From Aquilaria yunnanensis (Eukaryota > Streptophyta > Magnoliopsida > Malvales > Thymelaeaceae), in the NCBI GenBank assembly GCA_039654915.1, contig CM077594.1:73030393-73094392 (forward strand): a DNA stretch of 64,000 nucleotides. The letters run 5' to 3'. This document shows positions 13,443-27,810 of the stretch, piece by piece; the first letter of the stretch is position 1; each line of letters starts with the position of its first letter. The notes under the pieces were generated by a model. That model saw nothing but the letters and a program-made list of their open reading frames with translations, was not told the origin of the DNA and did no database searches. Both the position numbers and the translations under genes were made by a program.

Positions 13443-16400
13443 AAACCAATTATGAATGATTCTTTTCAAAAAAGTTGTGAATGTTTCCTTTCCAAACTAG
13501 TTTTGAATCTTTGTATTTCATCCTAAATAACTTGTGTATGTTTCTATTCCAAACTACTTGTAATGTTTACATATCATTCTAAACAAGTTGTGAATATTTC
13601 TATTACAAACAACTTGCAAATGTTTATATTTCAAATAAGTTGTGAATGTTTTTATTTCATTCTAAACAAGTTGTGAATGCTTCCATTCCAAACTAGTTGT
13701 GGATGTTTCTATTCCAAACAAGTTGTAAATTTTTTCATTTCATTCCAAACAAGTTGTGAATATTTCCATTTGAAACAAGTTGTGAATGTTTTCATTTCAT
13801 TCTAAACAAGTTCTGAATGTTTCCATTTAAGGCTACTTGTTTGTGTTTCTGTTCCAAACAAGTTGTGAATGTTTCCATTTCATTCAAAGCAACTTGTGAT
13901 TGTTTCCATTCCAAACTAGTTGTGAATATTTCTATGGCAAACAAGTTTGAATATTTTCATTTCAAATTATTTATGAATATTTCAATTCTAAACAAGCTGT
14001 GACTGTTTCCTTTTCATTCTAAAGAAGTTCTGAATGTTTTCATTACAAACTACTTGTGAATGTTTCGATTTCATTCTAAAGAACTTGTTGTTGATTGCAT
14101 TCCAAACTAGTTCTCAATGTTTCCATTTCAAACAAGTTATGAATGTTTCCATTTCATTCTAAACAAGTTGTGAACATTTCCATTCAAAACTTATTGTCAA
14201 TGTTTCTATTCCAAGGAAGTTTTGAATTTTTACATTTCATTCCAAACAAGTTGTGAATGTTTCCATTCTGAACAGGTTGTGAACATTTGCATTTCATTCT
14301 AAAAAACTTATGGATGTTTCCATTCCAAGCTAGTTGTAGATGTTTCTATTGCAAACAAGTTGTAATTATTTCCATTTAATTCTAAACAACTTATGAATGT
14401 TCCCAATCCAAATTTGCTGTGAATCTTTCCATTTCATTATAAACAACTCATGAATGATTCCACTCCAAACTCATTCTAAATTTTTATATTCCAAAACAAG
14501 TTGTAAATGTTTCCATTCCAAAATAGTTGTGAAAATTTCTATTTGAAACAAGTTGTGAATGTTTCCATTTCATTCTTAGCAACTTGTGAATCTTTCCACT
14601 CCAAACTAGCTGTTAATGTTTCCAATTTATTCAGAACAAGTTGTGAATGTTTCATTTCATTTAAAACAAGTTTTGAATGTTTCTATTAAAATCTCATTGT
14701 GAATGTTTCCATTTGATTATAAACAAGTAATGAACAAATTCCACTGCAAACTATTTGTAAATGTTTCTATTTCAAACAATGTGGATGTTCCATTCCAAAC
14801 ATTCAAAACAAGTTGTAAATGTTTTTGTTTCATTCGAATGGAAACTTTCACAACTTGCGTAGAATGAAATGGAAACTTTTAGAACTAGTTTGTAATGGAA
14901 ACATTCACAACTTGTTTTGAATTAAAGGTAACATTTAGAACTTGTTTTGAATGAATTGAAACATTCATGACTAATTTGGAATGGAAAGATTCATAACTTG
15001 TTATGAATGTTTCTATTTCATTCTCAGCGAGTTGTGAAAGATTCAATTGCAAACTAGTTGTGAATGTTTCTATTTCATTCTAAACAAGTTGTTAATGTTT
15101 CTATTCCAAAGTAGTTGTGAATGTTTCCATTTCAATATAAAGAAGCGGTGAATGTTTCCATTCCAAACTAGTTATAAATGTTTCTATTCCAAGCAAGTTG
15201 TGATTGTTTGCATTTCATTTTAAGCAAGTTGTCAATGTTTCCAATCGAAACTAGTTATGAATGTTTCTATTACAAACAACTTGTGAATGTTTCCATCTCA
15301 TTCTAAACCAGTTGGGATTGTTTCCATTCCAAACTAGTTGCAAATATTTCCATTTCGTTCGAAAGATGTTGTGAATGTTTCCATGCCAAATTGGTTGTGA
15401 ATGTTTCTATTCTGAACAAAATTTTTAATTATTTCCATTTCATTCCAAAACAAGTCATGAATATTTCCATTCCAAACAGGTTGTGAGTGTTTCCATTTCA
15501 TTTTAAAGAAGTTGTGAATTTTTCTTTTCCAAGCTAGTTGTAAATGTTTATATTTTAAACATGTTTTGAATGTTTCCATTCCAAACTAGTCATGAATGTT
15601 TCCATTTCATTCTAAACAAGTTATGATTGAATCCATTCCAAACAAGTTCTAAATGTTTCTATTCCAAATAAGGTGTGAATGTTTCCATTCCAAATTAGTG
15701 GTGAATGTTTCATTACAAACTAAGTGCTAATGTTTCCATTTCATTCAAAACAAGCTGTGAATGTTTCCATTCCAATCTTGTTGTGAATGTTTCTATTTCA
15801 AAAATAGTTGTAAATGTTTTCATTCAAACTAGTTATGAATTTTGCCATTTCTTTCAAAACAAGTTGTGAATATTTCCTTTCCAAATAGGTTGTTAATGTT
15901 TGCATTTCATTCCAAATAAGTTGTGAATTTTTCCACTTTAAGCTAGTTGTTAACCTTTATATTGCATACAAGTTTTTCTATGTCATTCTCAACAAGTTGT
16001 GAATGTTTGCTTTCCAAACATGTCGTGTATGTTTCCAAACCATATTAGTTATAGATCTTTCCTTTCCAAACAAGTTGTGAATGTCCGCAATTCATTCTAA
16101 ACAAGTTGTAAATGATTCCATTCCAAACAACTTGTGAATTTTCTACCTTAAACAAGTTGTGAATGTTTCCACTTCATTCTAAGCAAGTAGTGAATGTTTC
16201 CATTCCAAACTAGTTGTGAATGTTTCCATTTCATTCTAAACAAGTTGTGAATGTTTCTATTTCATTCTAAACAATTTGTGAATGTTTCCATTCCAAACCA
16301 ATTGTGAATGTTCACCTTACACTCTAAACAACTTGTGAATGTTTCCATTTCATTCGAAACATGATGTGAATGCTTCCACTTCGTTCAAAAAAAATTGTGA

Positions 16401-19400
16401 ATGTTTCCAATCCAATTCATTCCAAACAAGTTATGAATGTTTCCAATCCAGACTAGTTGTGAATGTTTCCATTTCATTCTAATTTATTCATGAATGTTTC
16501 CATTCTAAACTAGTTGTGAATGTTTCTATTCCAAACAAGTAGTGAATGCTTCCATTTCATTGTAAACAAGTTGTGAAATTCCCTTCCCAAACAATAATTG
16601 AATATTTCCTTTTCATTTTACACAAGTTATGAATCTTTCCATTCCAAACTATTTATGATTGTTTGTAATTCATTCAAAACAAGTTGTAAATGCTTCCTCT
16701 CATTAAAAACAAGTTTCGAATCTTTATGTTATAAACTCATTGTGAATGTTTCTATTACAAACAAATTGATAATATTTTCGTTTCGTTCTCAGCAAGTTGT
16801 GAATGTTTCCATTCTAAACAACCTGTGAATGTTTTTATTTCATTATAAATAAGTAGTGAATGATTGTATTCCAAATTAGTTGTGAATGTTTCCATTTCAT
16901 TCTAAACAAGTTGTGAATGTTTCCATTTTATTCTAAACAAGTTGTGAATGTTTCCATTCCAAACTAGTTGTAAATGTTTCTATTCCAAATAGGTTGTCAA
17001 CGTTTACATTTTATTCTAAGCAAGTTGTGAATGTTTTTAGAACAAATTAGTTTTGAACGTTTCCATTTCATTCTAAACAAGTTATGAATGATTCGATTCC
17101 AAACTAACTCTGAACATTTTTATTCCAAACAAGTTGTGAATGTTTCGATGTCATTCTAAACTGGTTGTGATTATTTCCATTCCAAACTAGTTGCAAATGT
17201 TGACATTTCATTCGAAACAACTTGTGAATGTTTCCATGCCAATCTAGCTGTAAATGTTTCTATTTCAAGCAAGTTGTGAATGTTTCCATTTCATTCCAAA
17301 CAAGTCATAAATGTTTCCGCTTCAAATAGGTTTTGAATATTCCCATTTCATTGTAAACAAGTTGTGAATGTTTCCTTTCCAAGCTAGTTGTGAATGTTTT
17401 TGTTCCAAACAAGTTCTGAATGCTTTCTTGCTAAACTAGTCATGAATGTGTCCATTTCAGTCTAAACTAGTTCTGAATTATTCCATTCTGAACTAGTTTT
17501 GAATGTTTCAATTCCAAACAAGTTAGGAATGTTTCCATTCCAAATTAGTTGTGAATAATCTATTCCAAACAAATTGTGAAGGTGTCCATTTGATTCTTTA
17601 ACAAGTTTTGAATGTTTCCATTACAAATTAGTTATGAATGTTTGCATTTTAATCTAAAAAAATTATGAATGTCTTGATTCCAATCTAGTTGTCAATATTT
17701 CTATTTCAAACAAGCTGTGAGTGGTTCCATTTCATCCTAAACAACTTGTGAATGTTTCCATTCCAATCCAGTTGTGAATGTTCACATTTTATTCCAAACA
17801 ACTTGTGAATGTTTCCCTTTCATTCTAAACATGTTGTTAATGTTTTCATTTTATTCAAAACAGGTTGTGAATGTTTCCAATCCGTTTCTTTTCAAACAAG
17901 TTTTAAACTTTCCATTTCATTGTAAACAAGTTGTTAAAGTTCCCTTTGCAAACAAGATTTAATGTTTCCTTTTTCATTCTAAACAAATTGTGAATCTTTC
18001 CATTCCAAACTAGTTGTGAATGTTTCTGTTATAAACTCATTGTGAATGATTCTGTTCCAAACTAGTTCTAAACTTTCTATTCCAAACAAGTTGTGAATGT
18101 TTCCTTTTTCATCTAAACAAGTTGTGAATGTTTCCATTCCGAACTAGTTGTGAATGTTTCCTTTACAAAGTAGTTGTGAATGTTTCCATTTCGTTCTAAA
18201 CAAGTTGTGAAAGTTTCCATTCCAAACTAATTATGAATGTTTCTTTTTCAAACAAGTTGAGAATGTCTCAATTTCATTCTCAGCAAGTTATAAATGTTTC
18301 CATTTCATTCTAAACAAGTTATGAATGATTCCATTCCAAATTACTTCTGAATGCTCCTATTCTAAACAAGTTGTGAATGTTTCCTTGTCATTCTAAACCA
18401 ATTGTGATTGTTTCCATTCAAAACTAGTTGTGAATGTTTCCATTTTGTTCGAAGCAAGTTGTGAACGTTTCCATGGCAATCTAGTTGTTAATGTTTCTAT
18501 TCCGAACAAGTTGTGATTGTTTCCATTTCAGTCCAAACAAGTCATGAACACTTCCATTTCAAACAAGTTGCGAATATTCCCATTTCATTGTAAAAAAGTT
18601 GTGAATGTTTCCTTTCCAAGCTAGTTGTCAATATTTATGGTCTAGACAAGTTGTCAATGTTTCCTTGCTAAACTAGTCTTGAATGTTTCCATTTCATTCT
18701 AAACAAGTTCTAAATGATTACATTCTGAACCAGCTCTAAATGTTTCTATTCCAAACAAGTTGTGAATGTTTCCATTATAAATTAGTTGTGAATATATATT
18801 TTCCAAACAAATTGTGAAGGTGTTCATTTGATTCTTAAAAAGTTTTGAATGTTTCCATTACAAACTAGTTGTGAATGTTTACATTTCATTCTAAAGAAGT
18901 TGTGAATGTCTCCATTCCAATCTAGTTATGAATATTTCTATTTCAAACAAGTTGTGAATGTTTCCATTTCATTCTAAATAACTAGTGAATGTTTCCATTC
19001 CAAACCAGTTGTGAATGCCCAGATTTCATTTCGAACAAGTTGTGAATGTTTCCTTTTCATTCTAAACATGTTGTTAATATTTTCATTTCATTCAAAACAA
19101 GTTGTAAATGTTTCCAATCCATTTCATTACAAACAAGTTCTAAATGTTTCCACTCCAAACTAGTTGTGAATATTTCCATTTCATTTAAACTGTTCATGAA
19201 TGTTTCAATTCCAAACCAGTTGTAAATGCTTCCATTTTATTATAAACAAGTTGTGAATGTTTCCTTTCGAAGCTAGTTGTGAATGTTTCTATTCCATACA
19301 TGTTGTGAATGTTTCCCTGCTAAACTAGTCATGAATGTTTCCATTTCATTCTAAAGAAATTTTGAATGTTTTTATTCCAAACAGGTTGTCAATGTTTCCA

Positions 19401-22400
19401 TTCCAAATTAGTTGTGAATGTATCTATTCCAAACATATTGTGAAGTTGTCTATTTGATTCTTAACAAGTTTTGAATTTTTTTGTTACGAACTAATTGTGG
19501 ATGTTTACATTTCATTCAAAAGAAGTTGTGAATGTCTCCATTCCAATCTAGTTGTTAATATTTCTATTTCGAATGAGCTGTGAATGTTTCCATTTCATTA
19601 TAAACAACTTGTGAATGTTTCCATTCCAAACCAGTTGTGAATGCTTACATTTCATTCTGAACAAGTTGTCAATGTTCTTATTTCATTCTAGACATGTTCT
19701 GAATGTTTTCATTTCATTCAAAACATGTTGTGAATGTTTCCAATCCATTTGACTACAAACAAGTTCCAAATGTTTCCATTCCAAACTAGTTGTGAATGTT
19801 TATATTTCATTTCTAAACTATTCATGGATCTTTTCATTCCAAACTAGTTGTGAATGTTTCCATTTCATTGTAAAGAAGTTATGAAAGTTCCCTTTCCAAA
19901 CAAGATTTGAATTTTTCCTTTTTCATTATAAACAAGTTGTGAATCCTTCCATTCCAAACTGGTTATGAATGTTTCCAATTCATTCAGAACAAGTTGTGCA
20001 TGTTTTCTTTCATTCAAAACAAGTTGTGAATGTTTATGTTATAAACTCATTATGAATGACTCAATTTCAAACTAGCTCTAAATGTTTCTATTCCAAACAA
20101 GTTGTGAATGTTTCCAATTCATTCAAAACAAGGTGTGAATGTTTCCTTTACAAAGTAGTTGAGAATGTTTCCATTTCTTTCTAAACAAGTTGTGAAAGTT
20201 TCCATTCCAAAGTAGTTGTGACCGTTTCTTTTTCAAACAAGTTGAGAATGTCTCCACTTCATTCTCAGCAAGTTGTGAAAGTTTCCATTCCGAACTAGCT
20301 GTGAATGTTTCTATTTTATTGTAAATAAGTTGTGAATGTTTCTATTCTCAAGTTGTTATGACTATTTTCATTTCATTTTAAACAAGTTGTGAATGTTTCC
20401 ATTTTATTCTAAACAAGTTGTGAATGTTTCCATTCTAAACTAGGTGTAAATGTTTCTATTCCAAATAGGTTGTGAATGTTTCTGTTTTATTCTAAGTTGT
20501 GAATAATTTTACAACAAACTAGTTCTAAATGTTTCCATTTCATTCTAAATAAGTTGTGAATGTTTCCATTTTATTCTAAACAAGTTGTGAATGTTTCCAT
20601 TCCAAACTATTTGTAAATGTTTCTATTCTAAATAGGTTGTGAATTTTTACATTTTATTCTAAGCAAGTTGTGAATGTATTTATAAAAAACTAGTTCTAAA
20701 TGTTTTCATTTCATTCTAAACAATTTGTGAAGGATTCCATTCCAAACTAGTTATGAACGTTTTTATTCCAAATAAGTTGTCAATGTTTGCATGTCATTCT
20801 AAACCAGTTGTTATTATTTTCATTTCAAACTAGTTGTGAATGTTTCCATTTCGTTCGAAACAAGTTGTGAATATTTGCACGCCAATGTAGTTGTCAATGT
20901 TTCTATTCTGAACAAGTTGTGATTGTTTCCATTTCATTCCAAACAAGTCATGAATGTTTCTGATTCAAATAGGTTGTGAATATTCCTATTTCATTGTAAA
21001 CAATTTGTGAATATTTGCTTTCGAAGCTAGTTGTGAATGTTTCTGTTCCAAACAAGTTGTGAATGTTTCCTTGCTAAACTAGTCATGAAAGTCTCCATTT
21101 CATTCTAAACAAGTTCTAAATGATTCCATTCTAAACTAGTTCTAAATGTTTCTATTCCAAATAAGTTGTGAATGTTTCCATTCCAAATTATTTGTGAATA
21201 TATCTGTTCCAAACAAATTTTGAAGGTGTCCTGTTGATTCTTAACAAGTTTTGAATGTTTTCATTACAAACTAGTTGTGAATGTTTACATTTCATTCTAA
21301 AGAAGTTTCGAATGTCTCCATTCCAATCTAGTTGTGAATATTTCTATTTTAAACAAGTTGTGAATGTTTCCTTTTCATTCTAAACAACATGTGAATGTTT
21401 CCATTCTAAACCAGTTGTGAATGCTTACATTTCATTCTGAAGAAGTTGTGAATGTTTCCATTTCATTCTAAACATGTTGTGAATGTTTTCATTTCATTGA
21501 AAACAAGTTGTGAATGTTTCCAACCTATTTCATTTCAAACAAGTTCTAAATGTTCCCATTCCACACTAGTTGTGAATGTTTCAATTTCATTCTAAACTAC
21601 TCATGAATGTTTTAATTACAAACTACTTTCGAATGTTTCTTTTCTAAACAAGTTGTGAATGTTTCCATTTCATTGTAGACAAGTTGTGAAAGTACCCTTT
21701 CCAAACAAGATTTGAATGTTTCATTTTTCATTCTAAACAAGTTGTGAATCTTTCCATTCCAAACTAGTTGTGACTGTTTCCTTTCATCCAAAACAAGTTG
21801 TGAATGTTTATGTTATAAACTCATTGTGAGTGATTCTATTCCAAACTAGTTCTAAATGTTTCTATTGTAAAAAAGTTGTGAATGTTTCCTTTTCATGCTA
21901 AAAAAGTTGTGAATGTTTCCAATTCATTGAAAACAAGTTGTGAATGTTTCCTTTACAAAATATTTGGGAAAGGTTCCATTTTGTTCTAAACATGTTGTGA
22001 AAGTTTCCATTCGTAACTAGTTGTGAATGTTTCTTTGTCGAACAAGTTAAGTATGTCTCCATATCATTCTCAGCAAGTTGTGAAAGTTTCTATTGCAAAC
22101 TAGCTGTGAATGTTTCTATTCCTAAGTTGTTGTGAATGTTTTCATTTCATTCTCAACAAGTTGTTAATGTTTCCATTTTATTCTAAACAAGTTGTAAATG
22201 TTTTTGTTCCAAACTAGTTGTAAATGTTTCTAGTCCAAACAAGTTGTGAATGTTTCCATTTTATACCAAACAAGATGTAAATGTTTCCATTCCATACTAG
22301 TTGTAAATGTTTCTATGCCAAACAGGTTGTGATTGTTTACATTTTATTCTAAGCAAGTTGTGAATGTTTTTATAACAAACTAGTTCTGAATGTTTCTATT

Positions 22401-25400
22401 TCATTCTAAACAAGTTGTGAATGATTCCATTCCAAACTAGTTCTGAATGTTTCTATTCCAAACAGGTTGTGAATGTTTCCATTTCATTTGAAATAAGTTA
22501 TGAATGTTTCCATACTGATCTAGCTATGATTGTTTCTATTCCGAACAAGTTGTTATTGTTTCCATTTCATTCCAAATAAGTTATGAATGTTTCCATTTCA
22601 ATTAGGTGATGAATATTCCCATTTCATGGTAAAAATGTTGTGAATGTTTTCTTTCTAAGCTAGTTGTGAATGTTTCTATTCCAAAAAGTTGGGAATGTTT
22701 CCTCGCTAAACTAGTCATTATTGTTTCCATTTCATTCTAAACAAGTTCTAAATGACTCCATTCTGAACTAGTTCTGAATGTTTCTATTCCAAACAACTTG
22801 TGAATGTTTCCATTCCAAATTAATTGTGAATATATCTTTTCCAAACAAATTATGAAGGTGTCCATTTGATTCTTAACAAGTTTTGAACATTTTCACTACA
22901 AACTAGTTGTGAATGTTTACATTTTGTTCTAAAGAGCATGTGAATATTTCTATTTCAAACAAGTTGTGAATGTTTCCATTTCATTCTAAACAACTTGTGA
23001 ATGTTTCCATTCCAAACCAGTTGTGAATGCTTACATTTCATTCCGAATAAGTTGTGAATGTTTGCATTCCAAACCAGTTGTGAATGCTTGCATTTCATTC
23101 CAAACTAGTTGTGAATGTTTCTTTTCCAAACAAGTTATGAATGTTTCCATTTCATTGTAAACAAGCTGTGAATGTTCCCTTCCCAAACAAGATTTGAATG
23201 TTTCCTCTTTTATTCTAAACAAGTTGTGAATCTTTCCATTCCAAACTAGTTGTGAATGATTCCAATTTATTTAAAACAGCTTGTGAATGTTTCCTTTCAT
23301 TCGAAACAAGTTGTGAATGTTTATGTTATAAACTCATTGTGAGTGATTGCATTCCAAACTAGTTCTAAACATTTTTATTCCAAACAAGTTGTGAATATTT
23401 CCTTGTAATTATAAACAAGTTATGAATGTTTCCATTCCAAACTAATTATGAATGTTTCCTTTACAAAGTAGTTATGAATGTTTCCATTTTATTCTTAACA
23501 TGTTGTGAAAGTTTCCATTTCAAACTAGTTGTGAATGTTTCTTTTTCAAACAAGTTAAGAATGTCTCCAATTCATTCTCAACAAGTTGTGAAAATTTCAA
23601 TTCCAAACTAACCGTAAATGTTTCTATTTTATTGTAAATAAGTTATGAATGTTTCTATTCCCAAGTTGTTGTGAATGTTTTCATTTCATTCTAAACAAGT
23701 TGTGAATGTTTTCATTTTATTCTAAACAAGTTATGAATGTTTCCATTCGAAACTAGTTGTAAATGTTTCTATTCCAAATAGGTTGTGAATGTTTCCATTT
23801 TATTCTAAGCAAGTTATGAATAATTTTATAACAAACTAGTTCTAAATGTTTATATTCCAAACATGTTCTGAATGTTTTCATCTCATTCTATACTGGTTGT
23901 GATTGTTTCGATTTCAAACTAGTTGTGAATGTTTCCATTTGGTTCAAAACAAGTTGTGAATGTTTCCATGCCAAACTAGTTGTGAATGTTTCTATTTCGA
24001 ATAAGTTGTGATTGTTTCCATTTCATTCTAAACATGTCATGAATGTTTCCATTTCAAACAGGCCATGAATGTTTCCATTTCATTATAAACAAGTGGTGAA
24101 TGTTTCCTTTCTAAGCTACTTGGGAATGTTTTTATTCCAAACAAGTTGTGAATGTTTCCTTTCTAACCTAGCCATGACTGTTTCCATTTCATTCTAAAGA
24201 AGTTGTGGATGATTCCATTCAAAACTAATTCTAAAAGTTTCTATTCAAAAGAAGTTATGAATGTTTCCATTCCAAATTAGTTATGTATATATCAATTCCA
24301 AACAAACTGTGAAAGTGTCCAAGTCATTCTTAACAAGTTCTGAATGTTTCCATTACAAACTAGTTGTGAACATTTCCATTTTATTCTAAACATGTTGTGA
24401 ATGTTTTATTTCAAACAAGTTGTGAATGTTTCCATTCAAAACTAGTTGTGAATGTTTCTATTCCAAACAAGTTTTGAATTTTTCCATTTCATTCGACACA
24501 AGTTGTTAATGTTTCCCTCCCAAACACGTTAATGTTTACATCTAATTCTAAACAAGTTATGAATGTTTCCACTCCAAGCTAGTTGTGAATTCTCTTTTTG
24601 CTAACAAGTTGTGATTGTTTCTATTTCATTCTAGACAAGTTTTGAGTGTTTCCTTACCAAACTTGTCATGAACGTTTCCAAAGCAAATTCGTTCTAAATC
24701 TTTCCATTCCAAACAAGTTGTAAATGGTTGCAATTCATTGTAAACCTGTTGTGAATGATTCCATTCTAAACTACTTTTAAATGTTTCTATTTTAAAAAAG
24801 TTGTGAATGTTTCCATTTAATTCTAAACAAGTAGTGAATGTTTCCATTCTAAACTAGTTGTGAATGTTTACATTTCATTCTAAACAAGTTTTGAATGTTT
24901 CCATTCCAAACTAGTTGTGGATGTTTCTCTTTCTAACAAGTTGTGAGTGTTTCCATTTCATTCTAAACAACTTGTGAATGGTTCCATTCCAAACCAATTG
25001 TAAATGTTTACATTTCATCCCAAACAAGTTGTGATTATTACCATTTCATTCAAAACAAGTTGTGAATGTTTTCATTCCATTTCATTCCAAACAAGTTTTA
25101 AATTTTTCCATTCCAAAGCAGTTGTGAATGTTTCCATTACATTCTAAACTACTCATAAATGTTTCCATTCTAAACTAGTTGTGAATGTTTATATTCTAAC
25201 CAAGTTAAGAATTCTTCCAGTTCATTGCAAACAAGTTGAGAAATTTCTCATTCCAAATAGGATTTAATTGTTTCCTTTTCATTCTGAACAAGCTGTGAAT
25301 CTTTCCATTCCAAACTAGTTGTGAATGTTTTCAATTCACTCAAAACAAGTTGTGAATGTTTCCCTTCATTGAAAACAAGTTGTGAATTTTTTTGTTACAA

Positions 25401-25956
25401 ACTCATTGTTAATGATTGCATTCCAAACTAGTTCTAAATGTTTCTATTCTAAACAAGTTGTGAATGTTTCCACTTCATTCTAAACAAGTTGTGAATCTTT
25501 TCATTCCAAACTATTCATAAGTGTTTCCAATTCATTCAAAATAAGCTGTGAATGTTTCCATTAGAAACTAGTTGTGAATGTTTCCATTTCATTTTGAACA
25601 ATTTGTAAAAGTTTCCACTGCAAACTACTTGTTAATGTTTCTATTTTCAAACCAGTTCAGAATGTTTCCATTTCATTCTCAGCAAGCTGTGAATATTTCC
25701 ATTCCAAACTAGCTGTGAATTTCTATATCATTGTAAACAAGTTGCAAATGTTTATATTCCAAACTAGTTGTGAATGTTTACATTTTATTCTAAACAAGTC
25801 ATGAATGTTTCGATTCTAAACTAGTTGTAAATTTTTTTATTCCAAATAGGTTATGAATGTTTCCATTTTGTTCCAAGCAAGTTCTGAATCATTTTATAAC
25901 AAACTAGTTCTAAATGTTTCTATTTCATTCTAAACAAGTTTTGAATGATTATATTC
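13443..25956 (+). repeat. Tandem satellite array, block 2 (12.5 kb)
   Basis: Same 26/31-bp monomer family and orientation as block 1. Landmark variants recur with 1.3-2.1 kb spacing from about 16.5 to 25.5 kb: ATAAACTCAT at 16731, 18031, 20041, 21815 and 23328 (ACAAACTCAT at 25397), alternating with CTAAACTAGT at 17431, 18668, 19320, 21074 and 22706 (CTAACCTAGC at 24163). This shows higher-order repeat structure. No gene is supported; the many short frames are translations of the monomer. Confidence 0.94.
14836..14998 (-). repeat. Inverted segment inside the satellite
   Basis: About 165 bp reads as the reverse complement of the surrounding satellite (GGAAACATTCACAACTTG and similar). The left junction is the palindrome CATTCGAATG (14831-14840). 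The right junction is an inverted repeat with 9-bp arms, ATTCATAAC and GTTATGAAT (14989-15008, 2-base loop). Confidence 0.88.
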
Positions 25957-26252
25957 CGTGGCAACGTCGGGTTTTCTGGAGTCGCCACCAATCGGTTTAC
26001 CTAGGTCGATTGGACACCTTAAAATTGGTCTGCGAGAGTTCGGGGATTCGGGAGTACGGTTACGTTAAAACAACTTTGTTAAAACGCCCAAAAATTGGTA
26101 CCTTAGTTGATTTCAATTTTGTTTTGCTTTGCTTTAAAAAAATATTCGGTTAATTTTCTAACTAGAAATTTTAACTGAATTAGTCGGATGTGGATTTTTA
26201 AATTAAGACGGGTTTAAAAGTCTTCAGTAATTAATTTGTATAAAATTTGATA

Positions 26253-26471
26253 TTTCCGAATCATGGACTCTGCCGAGTCACCCGGACACGGAAGTTTTAA
26301 TTCCGAACCATGGACTCTGCCGAGTCACCCGGACATGGAATTTGATGAAATTTTAAATAATTTAATCCATATCATAAAATATGGATTTTTATCTTTATAT
26401 TTATTTTTATTCAATAAAAAAGTTGATATTTTCCAAACCGTGGATCCTGGCGGATCATCCGGATATGGAAA
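26253..26471 (-). repeat. Three-copy hairpin repeat in the solo LTR
   Basis: Copies at about 26253-26294, 26300-26340 and 26428-26471 share the frame TTCCrAAyCrTGG...CCGGAyAyGGAA around a short stem. Copies 1 and 2 have GACTC-TGCC-GAGTC. Copy 3 has GATCC-TGGC-GGATC. Both arms changed together, so the stem is conserved. Confidence 0.82.
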
Positions 26472-27005
26472 TTGATTTAATATTTTATTAATTTTTTTTT
26501 GTTTATTTAATCATAATTTTTTAATATTTTGTTGTTATTATTTTTTTTTACTTTTCTTAAATTGTTAATTACTATTACTTTTAAAAAAATTTGTTGATTT
26601 TCTTTAATGTTTTCTTTAAAAGAAATAAATAAAAATATGTAATCCAAAAATAATAAAAGATGGTTGTTAAAAATTGATTTTTTTTTGTTAGACATACAAA
26701 TGAAGTTAATTATTCACATAAAAAAAATTCTTTTTTTTTGTTATTATTTTTATTTTTATAGCCGAAAGTGAAATAAGTTTGACCATCTATATAAAAAAAA
26801 CATAAAGTAAATAAAGGACAAATAAATAAATAAATAAAGTGGGGCTTTTTGGCCATTCACTTAAAAATTGCAGAAATTAAATATCATATGCAAATAAAAA
26901 GCACATAAAGGAAGATTAAAAGTCAATAAATAATAAACAAATAAATAAAGCGAGGCTTTTTGGCCATCCACTAATAATAAATAAATAGGAGGTATAACCT
27001 TCCAT

Positions 27006-27236
27006 GAATTATAATAATAATAATAAAGATAATAAAAGTTAGTTGTTAGAATTAGTTGTTAATAATAGTAATAATAACAATAATAAAGGTTAATAAAGTT
27101 AGCAAAATTAGTTACTAATAATAATAACAATAATAATAAAAGTTAGTGAAGTAAAGTTAGTTGTTAACAATTAAAAGGTTAGTGACTTATAATAATAATA
27201 ATAATAATAATAACAATAATAATATTAAAAGTTAGT
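27006..27236. repeat. (TAA)n-rich microsatellite tract
   Basis: Clusters of AAT/TAA trinucleotides (for example 27189-27213) alternate with AAAGTTAGT(T)-type spacers. Low-complexity sequence inside the solo LTR. Confidence 0.85.
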
Positions 27237-27810
27237 TATTAGTTCTGCAGAAATAAATGAAAAAGTTAGTAACCAAAATGAATAATCATGGAAAGATGAA
27301 GGATTAAAGCAGAGTTTTACCCTAAGAGTATAATTTTGAATTTGACAGAAACGAGAACAGAGCGTGACGCGGGGGGCGAGGAGCAACACGGCGGCGACGG
27401 CGGCCAGGGGCGAGCACAGTGGGCGCACGGGCTAAGGCTAACGGCGGTGGCGGCGTGCGGCGTGGAGGCGAAGGTGGCGAACGGCGGTGGCGGCGGAGCG
27501 GAAGGAGGAAGGAGAACGCGTCGGAGGAAGGGAGGAGATCGTCGCGACGGCGGCGTGGCGTGGGCGACGGCGGTGGCTGAACGACGGCGACGTCGACGGG
27601 ATGACGGAGTGACGGCACGCAAAGGCAAACGGAAGTGTGAAAGGGGGGAGTTAAACGGCAGACAGGAAAAATTTCTAGTGTTCTGGGAATAAGAAAGAGA
27701 GGCCAGGTATTAAGGCTGAATATTTTCTTTTGTTTTTTAAACGGAGCTCTAAGCTTTTTTTTATTTTTTTTTCTCTCTTTTCTCCCTGTTAACACACAGA
27801 TTTGGACCCC

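Noticed and set aside
27322..27795. 157-codon minus-strand frame (and a plus-strand frame) in the GC-rich patch of the solo LTR
   Set aside because: Composition is Arg/Pro/Ala low complexity from CGG/GCC repeats, open in several frames at once, and no family is recognised.
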